Origin: Eudorina sp. 2006-703-Eu-15
Taxonomy: Eukaryota > Chlorophyta > Chlorophyceae > Chlamydomonadales > Volvocaceae
Direction of reading: 5' to 3'
Length of the DNA stretch: 64,000 bases
Assembly (NCBI GenBank): GCA_003117195.1
Contig: BDSI01000028.1
Location: 405,001 to 469,000, forward strand
Under the pieces are notes generated by a model. It saw only the letters and a program-made list of their open reading frames with translations. It made no database searches and was not told the origin of the DNA. Below are positions 10,373 through 21,183 of this stretch, piece by piece. The position numbers were made by a program, and so were the translations under genes. How positions within the stretch are numbered: the stretch's first letter is position 1; each line of letters starts with the position of its first letter.

Positions 10373-12044
10373 GGGGCGCTCCAGGCAGCGGCTGCTGCCG
10401 CCCGTGTGGGGCAGCGCCCTCGATGGGTCGACGGCTGGACAGCCGACACGGTGGGGACACCCAGCAGGATCGGGGGCGGTGGCGCTCCCGTCGCGTCGGA
10501 GGTTGCGAGCCAGTCCGCCTGAACAGCCCCTCTCAGCAGCCGCTGAGCGCCGAGGAAGCGGACGTTAGGATCGGATCGGAGCAGGGATTGGGTCAAGAGG
10601 TGGTGGTGGTCGGACCCTGATGGACGGATGCTGGCTGGGGGCCCAGCGGAAGGTGGCAGCCCGTAAGGGTTGAGACCGGACGTTCCACGGAACGCGTCGC
10701 GTTTCGGGTACACGTGCCCGGGGGAGGGGGGCGCGGGCCAGGGGCCACCTGGTACCGCCTCATTGCGCACGTGCTGAGGTCGGGCAGGCCGGAGCGGGGC
10801 AGCCGTGAAGTAAAGCTGGCCTGCGGCTGCGCGTTTCGGGGTCTTGTGATTTCAGAAGTTCCTCGACCAGTTTGATAATTTTATGGTTTTGGGGCGAGGG
10901 GGGGGAACTCCGCTACCGCCTTGCAATTGCTGGTTGATTTGGTCTGGGATGAGACCGTCCATGTCTGCTGCCTCTTCTACCGCAATGTGCGAGATGGCAG
11001 CCCGCGGGATGCCGGCTAGGGTGGCTGGTACCTGCACGCTGGGCCGAACCACAAGCGAGAGATTGCATGCGAGCTCCCTAGAGGACACGCATCGAGGAAC
11101 GCTGCGCCCGCGTCCCACGTGTCGTTTTCTCCCAGCCCCTGGCGATTCATATGCTGCATCGCTGCAGGTTGTGGACGGATGGCAAGGCCTGGGTTGCAAC
11201 CCACATGGGCTGCCCCTGGAGCGTCCGTTCCTTCCTTCATGACGGCGTCCTGTTCGTTGTCGCATGCGTTGTTGCGTGGGGGGAAGGCACGGCGAATCGA
11301 GCAATCGACGGGTCACTCATTCCCAGCTGGCGCTGCGGGGCCCTGCTGCACAGCAGCACAGGCGCTGCCAAGACGGCTCCCGAGGGTAGAGCCCAGACGC
11401 GCTTGGCGGTGCCGGGCCCCAGCGGATGAGCTTCGGGGAGCTCGTCATGGGACCTGGCCGGCACGGTTTCGGAGCCCGGTTTCCCATTCGCAGTGTGCGG
11501 CGGGGCGGCTCCCGCTTCCGTTCGATGCTTCCTCAGGTCCTTACTATGTGTACAGATAGATACCGTACCACTGCGCAGGGGCGCCGACGCCGTGTTGCGT
11601 GCTGACTCCCCCACGGGGATCATCCAACGCGTGGCTCAAAAGGACATGGGAATGTGATGGGTGTGCCTCCAGATGAGACACCTTCATGTCCCGGCCCTAG
11701 GAGATCCGATCATCCGATATTCATAGATTGCCGGCCGTCTCCCGCCCAACTCGCCAGAGAGCGCCGCCACCCGCCATGTGCTGCTGCAGACCCAGCGCCA
11801 GTGGAAACAAAAACGCTCCTCACAAGCGAGCACCCAAGGAATCAATCGAGGTGGCCTGGCGGGTCATCGGTATACCGCAGAACAGGAGAAAGCAGAAAGC
11901 CGGTTCCCGCCAGCCCAGCAGGGCCCCCCTTGGACTCCCGCGATGTCGGTGCCCTCGAACGCCCGTCGCCTGCTGTACCCCTGCCCAGAACTGCGCCCTC
12001 GTCCCCTCCTGCTTCGACTTGCTCTACGCCGGGGCACGTGCCAA
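10373..12044. other. Intergenic region between convergent genes
   Basis: Holds the 3' sides of the CNRIP1-like gene and the serine hydrolase gene. The minus-strand frame 10852-11316 ends in a protein-like stretch (PRAAISHIAVEEAADMDGLI) but has no splice or homology support. No other gene is seen. Confidence 0.45.
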
Positions 12045-15000
12045 TCACGCCTGGATGGCCAGGTAGCCGGTCATCAGCAGCCACATGACATTGAAGGCCG
12101 ACATACTCACCCCCACCACCGCGACCTGAACCTTCCTCTCCCCGCTCCCCTCCACCCCCACCCCGCCCCCGCAGCCGTCCCGTTCCCCCCCAGCGCCTGC
12201 TCCGCCACGCGACTCGCCCTACTCCTCTCACCCAGCGTCAACAACCCCGCCACCGTGTTAAACGCGCCGTACATCCACGCGTGGTCGTCCCCCGTCTGCG
12301 GGTTGCGAACCAACCACGCTCCGAAACCATACCCGATGTCCCCCCACATCTGGTCCTTCCATGCACTCACCACCCCCTGCTCCACCAGCCCCATCCCCGC
12401 CAACAGATCAGCAGTCAGCGGACCCGCCCGCCGGAAGCTCTCGACCAGTTCCGACCCGTTGATCGCCGGCGTGGGCTGGCGGCTCAGCATCGCCGAGACG
12501 CCCGCCTCCGAAACCACCCTCGTGCCGCACTCGCAGTAGCGCCGGCCGGCAATCTCCCCTTGCTGCTGCTGCTTGCGACGATTGGACCGGGAGCTTGGCG
12601 ATGCCGGCGGGGCATCCGCCCTCCCGCCCCATCCGCCCCATCCGCCGCGTCTGCGCCCGGTGCTGCTGCTGCCGCCCTCACCCGCTGTCCCGAGCGGCTT
12701 GCCGGCGCTGTCGGGCCGTGTGTCCGGCGGCGATGGGTCCGCGGGGGCCGCCACGGCCGCCCCGCAGCCGCAGGTAGCCTGGCCCTTGTTGGCCAGCAGT
12801 CCCAGCAGCCGATTGAGATCGCTGGCTGAGGTCACCCCGCCCACAGCGATAGTCGGGTTGGTGGACCAGCGCGCCGCGCCAGCTCCCCCGCCCCCGGGGT
12901 CCTTGCCAGATCGCGTCGCAGCCACAGCCGCCGTCGTAGAGATCGTCATCGCCGAGGGGCTCCTGCCCGAACCCCGCATACGCCTGTTGGACGAGCTGCC
13001 CGCCGCCGATGGTTCCGGGCCGCCGGCCGGGGAGTCCGGCGGCGGGGGATCGGTGCGGCAGTCGGGTATCAGTGGCCCATGGGTCGGCACCGTGTCCACG
13101 AACCAGTTGAACACGCGCGTGCTGCACAGCCCGGCGGGCACCAGCACCAGCTCCTCCAGCAGCGACTGGAAGCTGTCGCCGCCCGCCGCCTCCAGGACAG
13201 CGCCCAGGACCTGCGCAATCGGCAGCCAAGGTCGGGGCGGGGCGGGCGGGGCGACCTTCAGCAGCCGAGTGCCGCGGTCCGAGCCCAGGCAGCACGCATG
13301 CCATCACCGGGCTTGGTTTGTTGCGGGCGCCCCCACAACGACGGGATCACGACGTCTTTACTCGCAACCTGAACACAAGAAAACCCCACCTCATCCATGC
13401 CCAGCAGCACTGAGAGCGCGCGGCCCGGCCCCTCCCGTCCGCTGCGCCCCACCTGGAACCCGATCTCCGTGTACTGGAAACGTTGGCCCGGGGCCGCCAC
13501 CAGGCGGCTGTGGTTGAGGGTCCTCCGGGCGGACTCCTGCAGCGTGATGTCACCGGGCTGCGGTGCGCCGGAGCCCGTGTCGGGCAGTGAGCAGTGCGGG
13601 GCGGGGAGCGGGGCGGGGCACATCCGGCGGGGTGACGGCGGCGGCAGTGGTGGGGCTGGTGAACCCCACCGGGGGACACAGAGCGAGGAGGATGGCCGGT
13701 CCAAGGAGCAACACCCTCCTCCCGGTGCAAGTACCGCGACACGGCCACGTACCTGCTGCGGTCAGGGTCATGCCAACGGAGCCCCGGGCCCTCAAGGCAA
13801 ACCCGCACCGAAACCAAGCAGGAAGACCGCTAGGAAGACCCTTCCTGTCAATCAAGCCTGTGGATTCGGAAAACAACGCGAGAGGCCCCCTAGCCGCGCT
13901 CACCGCAAGAACGTGCTCGTCCGCGTAGGCGCTGTCGTACCCCGCTGTGTGGCTGAGCAGCATGCGCACCGTCATGTTGCCGTACACACCCTCCCCCCAC
14001 TCCGGCAGGTACTCAGACACCGGGTCGTCGACGGACAGCAGCTCGCGGTCCTGTGTGGATATGTACGGCGAAGGACGGTACGGCAGCAGCACAGAGATGT
14101 TCGGGGGCTTTGTCATGCAAGGGCGGGACACCGGGCCCGTGCAGCAGCACGAGGTCAGTTGCGGTCCAGTCCCCCCAGCTGCCAAACGCGATGACGCTGG
14201 CGAGTTCAGTCCTGCGGAACTGTATGTGAGTGCAGCCTGGTGGTTGGCTTGGGTTGCACCTGTACCTCCGATTCGTCAGGCCAGCGATTCCGGTCAGACG
14301 GGGTTCAGAAAGGAACGCCCGGATCCCTGCCCCCCTCCCGCCTGGGGCAGTGGTCCCACCTGCAGCGCCATCGCCAGCAGGGCCACCAGAGCCTTGGTCA
14401 TGGACCGCATCTGAAACAGCCGCTCCCCGCCCGAGAAACGATCGTCCGCCTGGAACAACCTGGGGGCCGGGACGCGGCCGGGTCGGGTCGGGGCGCAGGG
14501 CAGGCTTGCGCACAACGCAAAAACACGACGCGGCATGCAAGGTCGAAGCTAGCACCGAACAAGTCCCAGCTTGGACGGCAATGCCGTCGGTCGTGCGGGC
14601 GATAAGACAAAGCGGACAAGACGGATACGTGGTCCAAACCCACCCCAGCTCCGGGCCGGACAACGGCCCCGCCGGCGGGCGCGCCCTCCGCAGCCCCACA
14701 CCGCCCTACCCCGCCCCGCCCCCTGTCCGCCACTCACTCGTGCTCCGGTCTCACCAGCGGCCCCTGGCCCGGTCCCGGTCCCTGCTGCCGCTTCTTCTTC
14801 TTCTCCTTCTTCATCTCCCTTTTCTGCTGCGTCTGCACCGCTGACCCAGCCGCCGGCTGGTCCGGCAGCAGCAGGTGCGGCAACGACACCCGGAAGAACA
14901 GCCCCTGCGGGTGGCCCATGCCCAACGATACCGTGCCCGAAAGGGAGACCCCCCGGAGGTCGGGACGCAGCTGCAGCGGGCAGCCGTCGTCCGGGTGCGC

Positions 15001-15645
15001 CGCCGCCCACTGGTGCCGTACTTGTGCCCAGCTGCAGTTCACGCTGACCGGCGCGGGCGTGAACAGCGGCATGATGCCGCGGGGCAGCGGCAGCAGCGCA
15101 GACGTGCCGGGCGGCACGAGGCCCCAGTCGATCAGGCTGCGCAGCTTGTTGTCCTTGTTGTAGATGCGGGTGACTACCCAGAAGGCGGCGGGGTGGACGT
15201 CCTCCATGAGGAGAGTGTTGGCGCGGAGGAAGGCGGAGAGCTCGGGGAAGTGGCGCTGCCCCCGGATGGCGAGGCTGTAGGGCGAGGCGGTCTCGTTGCA
15301 GATGAGGTTGTTCGCGGGCGGTGGGAGAGTGGGCGGGGTCGCGCGGGCAGTGGATGAGGAGGATGTGGTGGTGGTGGCGGTGTGGCGGGCACTGGGGTGG
15401 GCGGGGGCCAGGGCGGTGGCTTTGGGCGGCAGGCGCAGCGTGGCGTCTGGCAGGTGGGTGAGGAGGACCGAGGTGCTGTAGAAGATGGTGTGGGCCGCCA
15501 CGAGACAAGCCACGATGAGGAAGACGTACTGGCGCTTGATCAGGTGCCGGCCCTCCGCGGCGCTTCGGTTAGGGGCGAGGTGCAGCGGTCGTGGCGGCCA
15601 TTGCGCCTCGCCCGGATAGATGTTGTCGGGACGGTTCGCGAACAT
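12045..15645 (-). CDS. Beta-lactamase-like (class C / LACTB-type) serine hydrolase, membrane-anchored
   Basis: Six exons: 14738-15645, 14360-14459, 13904-14050, 13390-13536, 12254-13210 and 12045-12125; all phases agree, giving about 779 residues. A signal-anchor helix (YVFLIVACLVAAHTIFYSTS, residues 40-60) precedes a 240-residue region I do not recognise. The catalytic domain follows: SMTK (Ser322 and Lys325, the SxxK pair), LLSVDDPVSEYLPEW, MTVRMLLSHTAGYDS, then PGQRFQYTEIGF (Y407-T-E where the family usually has Y-x-N) and YGFGAWLVRNPQTG. A Gly/Ser-rich insert sits late in exon 5, and the protein ends in a hydrophobic helix (AFNVMWLLMTGYLAIQ). The family comprises acyl-serine hydrolases, esterases and peptidases. 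The donor at 12253 is weak; a competing donor at 12231 changes only the C-terminus. Confidence 0.8.
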
Positions 15646-15983
15646 GTCACCCTTCGGTTTATGAAGGTTTTGCAGGTATCGTCATACGTCTGATCATCTA
15701 CAGCAGCCGGACAGAGCTGCGGCTCGTGAAGTCGAGCGTTCGTGCGACATTTTGACAACGGTTGCAACAGCCGTTCTGGACTACTCCTCCACACGGCCTG
15801 TCCACCACGATCAGTTGACTTGTTGCAACGTCTCTATGAGAGGCAAGGAAGTAACCACAGCCGCAACGCTGTGGCAGGTACCGTACTTTCAAAGGATACG
15901 CACCAGGTTCCGAATGAAAAGGCTTACGTTCGACCTGTTACGGCCAACAAGTTCTCTACAATAAGAATAACAAACTTATTTTG

Positions 15984-16076
15984 ACTCTTGATAAGCAAGG
16001 CCGTGTAGATGCCCGTTTGCATCCCTTGTACCGTACGCCGTACCCCGCCACAAAAACACACAGACAAAGCCATGCA
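15984..16076 (+). repeat. Dispersed ~93-bp repeat R1
   Basis: Closely matches 21080-21182 in the same orientation; the core at 16003-16039 (37 bases, containing GATGCCCGTTTGCATCCC) is identical to 21099-21135. It encodes nothing obvious and may be a fragment of a transposable element. Confidence 0.85.
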
Positions 16077-16634
16077 CCCCCCGACGTCTGATTCGGGAAG
16101 TTCGGTCTAAAAGTAGCTTCCTGCTTGGAAGGCGGAGTTTGCCATGGGAATGTGCTCGCCGACTGTCGCCGACCGTTCGCCACCCGCCTACGTGCGCCCC
16201 TTCGCAATGTGCAGCGCGCCAAAGGGATGAGCGTCGGTGCAAAACAGTTGACATTACTATTAATGATGGTTCAGTGGACCCCGCGGGTCATCGGTGACAG
16301 CCGTAGCCTCCTCACCACACACGGCAAACATGAAAACGTGCCACCTTGGCGCACAGGAGTCATCCACATGCGGCTAGTTCAGGCCGGTTCAGGCCATCGG
16401 GCTCCCATTTCCTTAATGTCTCCTGCTCAGGGGCGTCTTTCAACCCTCGTGACCGCATGCATAGCGCGTGCCTCCAAACACGACAGCGACAACGCGAATC
16501 GCCGCGGAGAAAGCCGACCCCTGACAAGGGCCCACGTTATGACGCCATGCCGACTGGTTAAAAGATACAGAGCTGCTCTCGTCCATTGACACAAACTGGA
16601 CAAGGGTCCTGCGAGCATGAACAAGTAGGGGGTC

Positions 16635-16670
16635 GGCTTCCTTGAAGCCGGAAAAAGGGCGGGGCCCCCT
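16635..16670. repeat. Hairpin plus half of the GGGCGGGGCCCC palindrome
   Basis: A perfect 7-bp stem (CGGCTTC / GAAGCCG) with a three-base loop is followed by AAAAA and a single GGGCGGGGCCCC arm at 16658-16669. Possibly a decayed third copy of the 42-bp element. Confidence 0.5.
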
Positions 16671-17529
16671 ACAATCCGTACAGGCCGCTTGCTTTAGAAC
16701 GAAAACTCTATTACCGCGCAACAGTGTGAGAGAGTGAAAGGTTACCATTGGGGGTGTCGTTGATGAAGGTGGATTGGCGTGCATAGATTCACCAAGCCCA
16801 AACACGTCGGCAGCCCCGAAACCATCCTGCAGTACGCGCCGCCGGCGACGGCGGTCACCGTATCGGCACTATGGTAACGATAGTCGCCTCTGCACTACCA
16901 CATCCGTCTGTCAAGCAGATGATCACAAATCAAGCTTGAAGCATCCTTGTTTTGCCGTGAAACTGTAGTTGTTTGGTCCGTCTGCAGGCATGCAACCCTT
17001 CAGTTGCACGCCCGCAGCAGACGTGAACCTCTAAAGTTTGCTATCAATAGTTACATAGCAAATGTAAGGCAAAAACAGGGTGCGAAAAAGCCGCGGTGAG
17101 ACCCGGACTTTGGGCCATCGGAACTGGAGAACTCGTTGGCACTCGGTACGCTATCCCTTTGCATCTTGAAACTTTGATTCAATACATATTGTTGAATTGT
17201 ATTCATCTGGCAAGACAGAAAGGCAAATCTTGGTGTTGGTGGTATCTTGATGTTCAAACATCAGAACACTATCGAAGTTCAATTTAGCACGCGCCGCCCA
17301 TTCCTAATTCAAGTATTCATCACGCGGCACGCGTTGCAACAAATATGAGCGCGAGAGGCGTTGGTTGGATGTTGACTCGGGTCCATGGGGACCGCGGAGC
17401 TTTACTTTGACCGTTTGTGCGCAAAGAATTTTTTTCAGCCAAACCAAAGTTACCTTGCAATAGAGGACAATTAATATGACAAACATAGCGAATTAGTTTA
17501 GCGGATAATGAACGTTTTGCCGTTACCGG

Positions 17530-17549
17530 ACACACACACACACACACAC
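17530..17549 (+). repeat. (CA)n microsatellite
   Basis: About ten CA units, 20 bases before the second 42-bp palindrome. Confidence 0.9.
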
Positions 17550-17568
17550 GGACATGGGCAATCCTAGG

Positions 17569-17610
17569 GGGCGGGGCCCCCCGAACGCGCTTCGCGCTGG
17601 GGCCCCGCCC
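17569..17610. repeat. 42-bp palindromic element, copy 2
   Basis: Identical to 1-42, including the following AAAAA. Here it sits in non-coding DNA with no reverse transcriptase beside it. Confidence 0.85.
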
Positions 17611-18098
17611 AAAAATAGAATCCCTATCCAACCACCAGCGGGCTATTTACAAATGTTTAACCGACAAACCGCTTCAGGGCCGTACCGACCATCCCAGTGG
17701 TGTTGCAACCTTTGACAAACTAAACAGTTTGAACATTTTATATTCCTTCACGATATAATATCTTTGCTGTTAAGAGAGTGAGGAGAGGGAACCACATTGT
17801 TAACATATTGCAAACTACAAGTTATTGTTATCAAAAGGCATAACGTTGTCATGTTATTTTGACAATGAGTAACCTGGACCTGTGTTTACACTGCCAACGA
17901 TAGGCTGTTCTAAGAAGGCCCGGGCAGCCCGGGCAGCACAAACGAAATGGCAACGTTGACATACACCGTATTTTCATTAGGTGAAGCACAGCTGCATCAG
18001 CTCCATACCAGCAATGGAAAGGTAGGGACTTTGTCACAAGTGGATGCAACCGGACCTGGCTCCGCAACAAGCCTGGATGTCCCCTGCAGCTTTTCGTC

Positions 18099-20242
18099 AT
18101 GGGAGAAGTGGCGGTGGAGCTCTTCCAGGAAAGCCCGACGGCTTTCCTCCAAGTGAGTTGGGTTGACACCCGGGGTGTGTAGACCCCTCGCTGCCCAGCG
18201 GGCTCATTCAATGCCCGTACAACCCTTGCATGGACCAGGAGCTGCGGAAAAACAAACTGCCGAAACTTCAGTCGGCGAACCGCGATGTGCTACACACAGT
18301 GGCGGAGCTCCACCTCCCCGTGGAGAGCAGCGCAAACTCGCAGGGAGTGTGCCTCCTGCCAGCGTCCACCGTAGAAACGCTGCTGGTCGATAAGCGCAGG
18401 ATGGAACTGGTGCAGCCCTTCAAGCTGGCACTTCTGAAGCTGGCTTCGCAGGTAAAAGCGAAGCTGGTAGCAACGGACAGCAGGTGTCCAGTGATGGGCA
18501 GGGGGGCTTCCTGGGACTGTAGGCTCAGCACTATCACCTCCCCCTCCTGGCCGTGTCGCTGCGGCTCCCCTGCATGCCACTTCCCCCTTTCTTGGACCCA
18601 ACCCAGACCCCACCCAACTCCATCGCGCTTGCCACGCACCCGTCCACCTCCAAGCTCCAACCTCGCGAACCCTTCCTCTCCACCCCTCCCGAAGCGGACA
18701 CACGGCAATACCCCGGCCCCACCCGCTGCCCTAATCCCACGTCCCCCTTACCCCGCACCCCTTCCCTACCCCTCCACCGTGTCCCACGTCCCCCTTACCC
18801 CACCACTCCAGGAGGCGGCCCGCCTGATGGCCGCGGGCGAGTACGAGCTGGCGCTTCCGGTGGCCCTGGACGCGGTGCAGCAGGGCCAGGCGCTGTTCAA
18901 GCCCGCGCCCGCGCTGCAGCTCTTCCCGCTGTACCTGCTGGCGGCCCAGGCCAACCTGGGGTTGCGGCGCGCCAAGCAGTGCGAGGACTTCCTGGCACTG
19001 GCGTCCTGGCTGGCCATGAAGGAGCCGGGGCTGACCACCAGCATCATGAAGAGCCAGCTCAGTCGCCTGTACGGCCAGCTGTACGCGTTCCAGTCGAAAC
19101 ACGCGGAGGCGCTGCATGCGTTCGCGGAGGACGTGTACTACTGCTCGCTGGAGTACGGGCCGGAGGACGTGAGGACGTCGCTGGGGTACTACAACATGGG
19201 CAAGGTGGGTTGCCGTGGGGCTGCGTGGGGCTGGGGTGGAGGGTCGAGGAGGGTGGGGGAGGAGGGCGGGGCGAGATGCAGTGCCGGCTGGCGGGAAGAG
19301 GCGCATGTGTGGGTGCTTGGTGAGTAGGGGCGGCCTCGTGCGGGTGCGGGTGCGGGTGTGTACCGGATGACCTACCGCTTACGGCTGTATGTATGTGGGA
19401 AGGAAAGCTGACATGCAAGTCTGCGGTACGGCTATCTGCGCCACTGGGACGCAGGGGCCTGTCGGGTGGCGCAAGAGCTGGGGTCTGATGTTGCAGCAGG
19501 TTATGGGGGTGGGGGTGATGGTGGGGTTCGTGAAATCTTGAATTTGTGATAGCCCTGGGAGGGCAAGGTCGTGACAGCAGGCGAACGTAAGAGAACACGC
19601 ATGACAGCAAAGCGAAGTAGCGACGGACTTCGTCCATTCCGTCAAGTAATAGCATGTTCATTTACAAACTGCAAGTGGCGTCCCGTCCCTAGTGGTGGCC
19701 CATCTTGGACCGCCACCCCACGCCACATCCCTCCGCGGAGGCGCGCTGCGGCACCGCCACATCCACCTTCGCTACTGCTGCTGCTGCTGCTGCTGCTGCT
19801 GTCTGCTGCTGTCTGCTGCTGTTTCCGGCCCCCACTGCCGCTGCAGGTCTTCCAGTCCGCCGGCGACATGGACAAGGCCGCCTCCTGCAACGACCAGGTG
19901 GTGGCCATCTGGGCCGCCACGCTCAACGCGGTGGTGCTGGGCATCACCGAGTCGGGCCCTGCCCGCACGGGCTCCGTGCAGCTGCCGGTGGGGCGGCTGC
20001 AGCTGATGGAGGTGGTGGACATGCTCGCGGACATTGCGCGCACGCGCGCGGCGGCGCTGGGCTCGGGTCACGTGACGGTGGGGGAGGCGCACCTGGTGAC
20101 GGCGCTGGCGCTGATCCAGCTGGAGGAGCCCGGGCGGGCGGAGGAGGAGCTGGAGGCGGCGGCGGCGACGTTCGGGCAGGATGACGTGGAGCGGACCCGG
20201 CTGGTGGAGATGGCGAGGATCATGCTCAAGGCGCTGGGGTGA
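18099..20242 (+). CDS. ZMYND12: ZMYND12-like TPR protein (ciliary/axonemal type), MYND finger absent
   Basis: Four exons: 18099-18152, 18239-18451, 18812-19204 and 19847-20242, all phase 0, giving 351 residues. Exons 3 and 4 carry helical TPR-type repeats that follow the ZMYND12 pattern: YELALPVALDAVQQGQALF, FPLYLLAAQANLGLRRAKQC, then DVYYCSLEYGPEDVRTSLGY with Y-YNMGK, and AASCNDQVVAIWAATLN in exon 4. Animal ZMYND12 and its trypanosome counterpart TAX-1 are axonemal proteins. The N-terminal zinc-binding MYND finger of the animal protein is not present in the exons I can build. Intron 2 (360 nt) has no in-frame stop, so retention would add 120 residues. Intron 3 has a CTG repeat close to its acceptor. 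The first exon is short and is the least certain part. Confidence 0.8.
19775..19821 (+). repeat. (CTG)n tract in an intron of the ZMYND12-like gene
   Basis: About nine CTG units, then interrupted CTG/TCTG units, ending 25 bases before the exon 4 acceptor, where a pyrimidine tract would normally lie. Confidence 0.9.
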
Positions 20243-21183
20243 CCCCCTTCCTCATTGGTGCGGGGTGGAGTCGTGTGGTGATGGGTGGGCGGCCGGGGGT
20301 GGGTGGGTGGCTGGGTGGCTGGGTGTGTGAGCTGGAGGAGGGGGGTGACCTGGCATGCTGGGATGAGACGCGCTTGCGGGTGCAGCGTGGGGGATGGGAA
20401 GGGTGCAGGGTGCGTGAGACCGGTGGGAGGAAGGTTGGCTGATGGGGCGATCAAGAGTGGGAGAGAGAGGGTTCCCGAGCACCGGCCGCCGCGATGGGGG
20501 TATGTAGGGGCGGTTTGGTGGACGCATGGCGTGGGTTGATATTGCGAGCTCTCGGGCCGGTGTCGATTTGTCGTATGGAGGATAGTATACGTGGAGGCCG
20601 CACAACAAGCAAGGCAATGGAAGGCGTGGCCTTGGTTCCACAAGCGCCGGGGTGGTGATTGCGCTGCAGGCGCAGAAGCACACAGGTGGAACGACGACGG
20701 TACACGGGGATGCTCGACATGCGCCCAGGACCCGACTGTGTGTGCTGCGCGTGTGACCTGGTAACTCCGCAAGGTGTTCATGCCTTGTGTTGAAAGCGCG
20801 TTCAGACTGAGAGTTGGTGTTCATTAAGCGCTGCGTGGAAAGAACAGCTCTCTGCTACTCTGGTGTTCGTTTGTTGGCGACGACGGCGACGAGTTAGTTC
20901 ATCACGCGAAGCGCAAATTACTGCACTACTAAATAGTTTCTTTACGGACAAACAAAAAAGACAACCACTGTGTCAATGATAGACTTAAAACAACACCGCC
21001 TGGACGGCTCATCGACACCAACATCGCCGTCGGCACCATCTTCGGCACGGCCGGGTGATCAGCTGACCAACATATCCTCACTCTTGATGAGCAACGTCGT
21101 GTAGATGCCCGTTTGCATCCCTTGTACCGTACGCCTTACCCCGCAACAAAAACCACACCAATCATAGATAAAGCCAAGGCACC
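20243..21183. other. Intergenic region between convergent genes
   Basis: 3' side of the ZMYND12-like gene and of the dioxygenase gene. G-rich to about 20540, then AT-richer. Repeat copy R2 (21080-21182) ends directly at the dioxygenase stop codon. No gene seen. Confidence 0.5.
21080..21182 (+). repeat. Dispersed ~93-bp repeat R2
   Basis: Second copy of R1 (15984-16076), same orientation, 37 identical core bases at 21099-21135. It forms the immediate 3' flank of the dioxygenase gene on the opposite strand and could supply part of its 3' UTR. Confidence 0.85.

Larger units (their letters stand above)
15646..18098. other. Intergenic region between divergent genes, with repeats
   Basis: No supported gene in 2.45 kb between the hydrolase start (15645) and the ZMYND12-like start (18099). 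It contains repeat copy R1 (15984-16076), a half copy of the GGGCGGGGCCCC palindrome next to a perfect hairpin at about 16635-16669, a CA repeat (17530-17549) and the second 42-bp palindrome. 16900-17900 is AT-richer than the genes. Confidence 0.55.

Noticed and set aside
12573..13517. 314-codon plus-strand open frame
   Set aside because: Opposite exons 4-5 of the serine hydrolase, whose spliced minus-strand product has recognisable family motifs.
14549..15508. 319-codon minus-strand frame
   Set aside because: Overlaps hydrolase exon 1 in another frame; His/Pro/Arg-rich, while the 14738-15645 frame has a signal anchor and splices to the SxxK exon.
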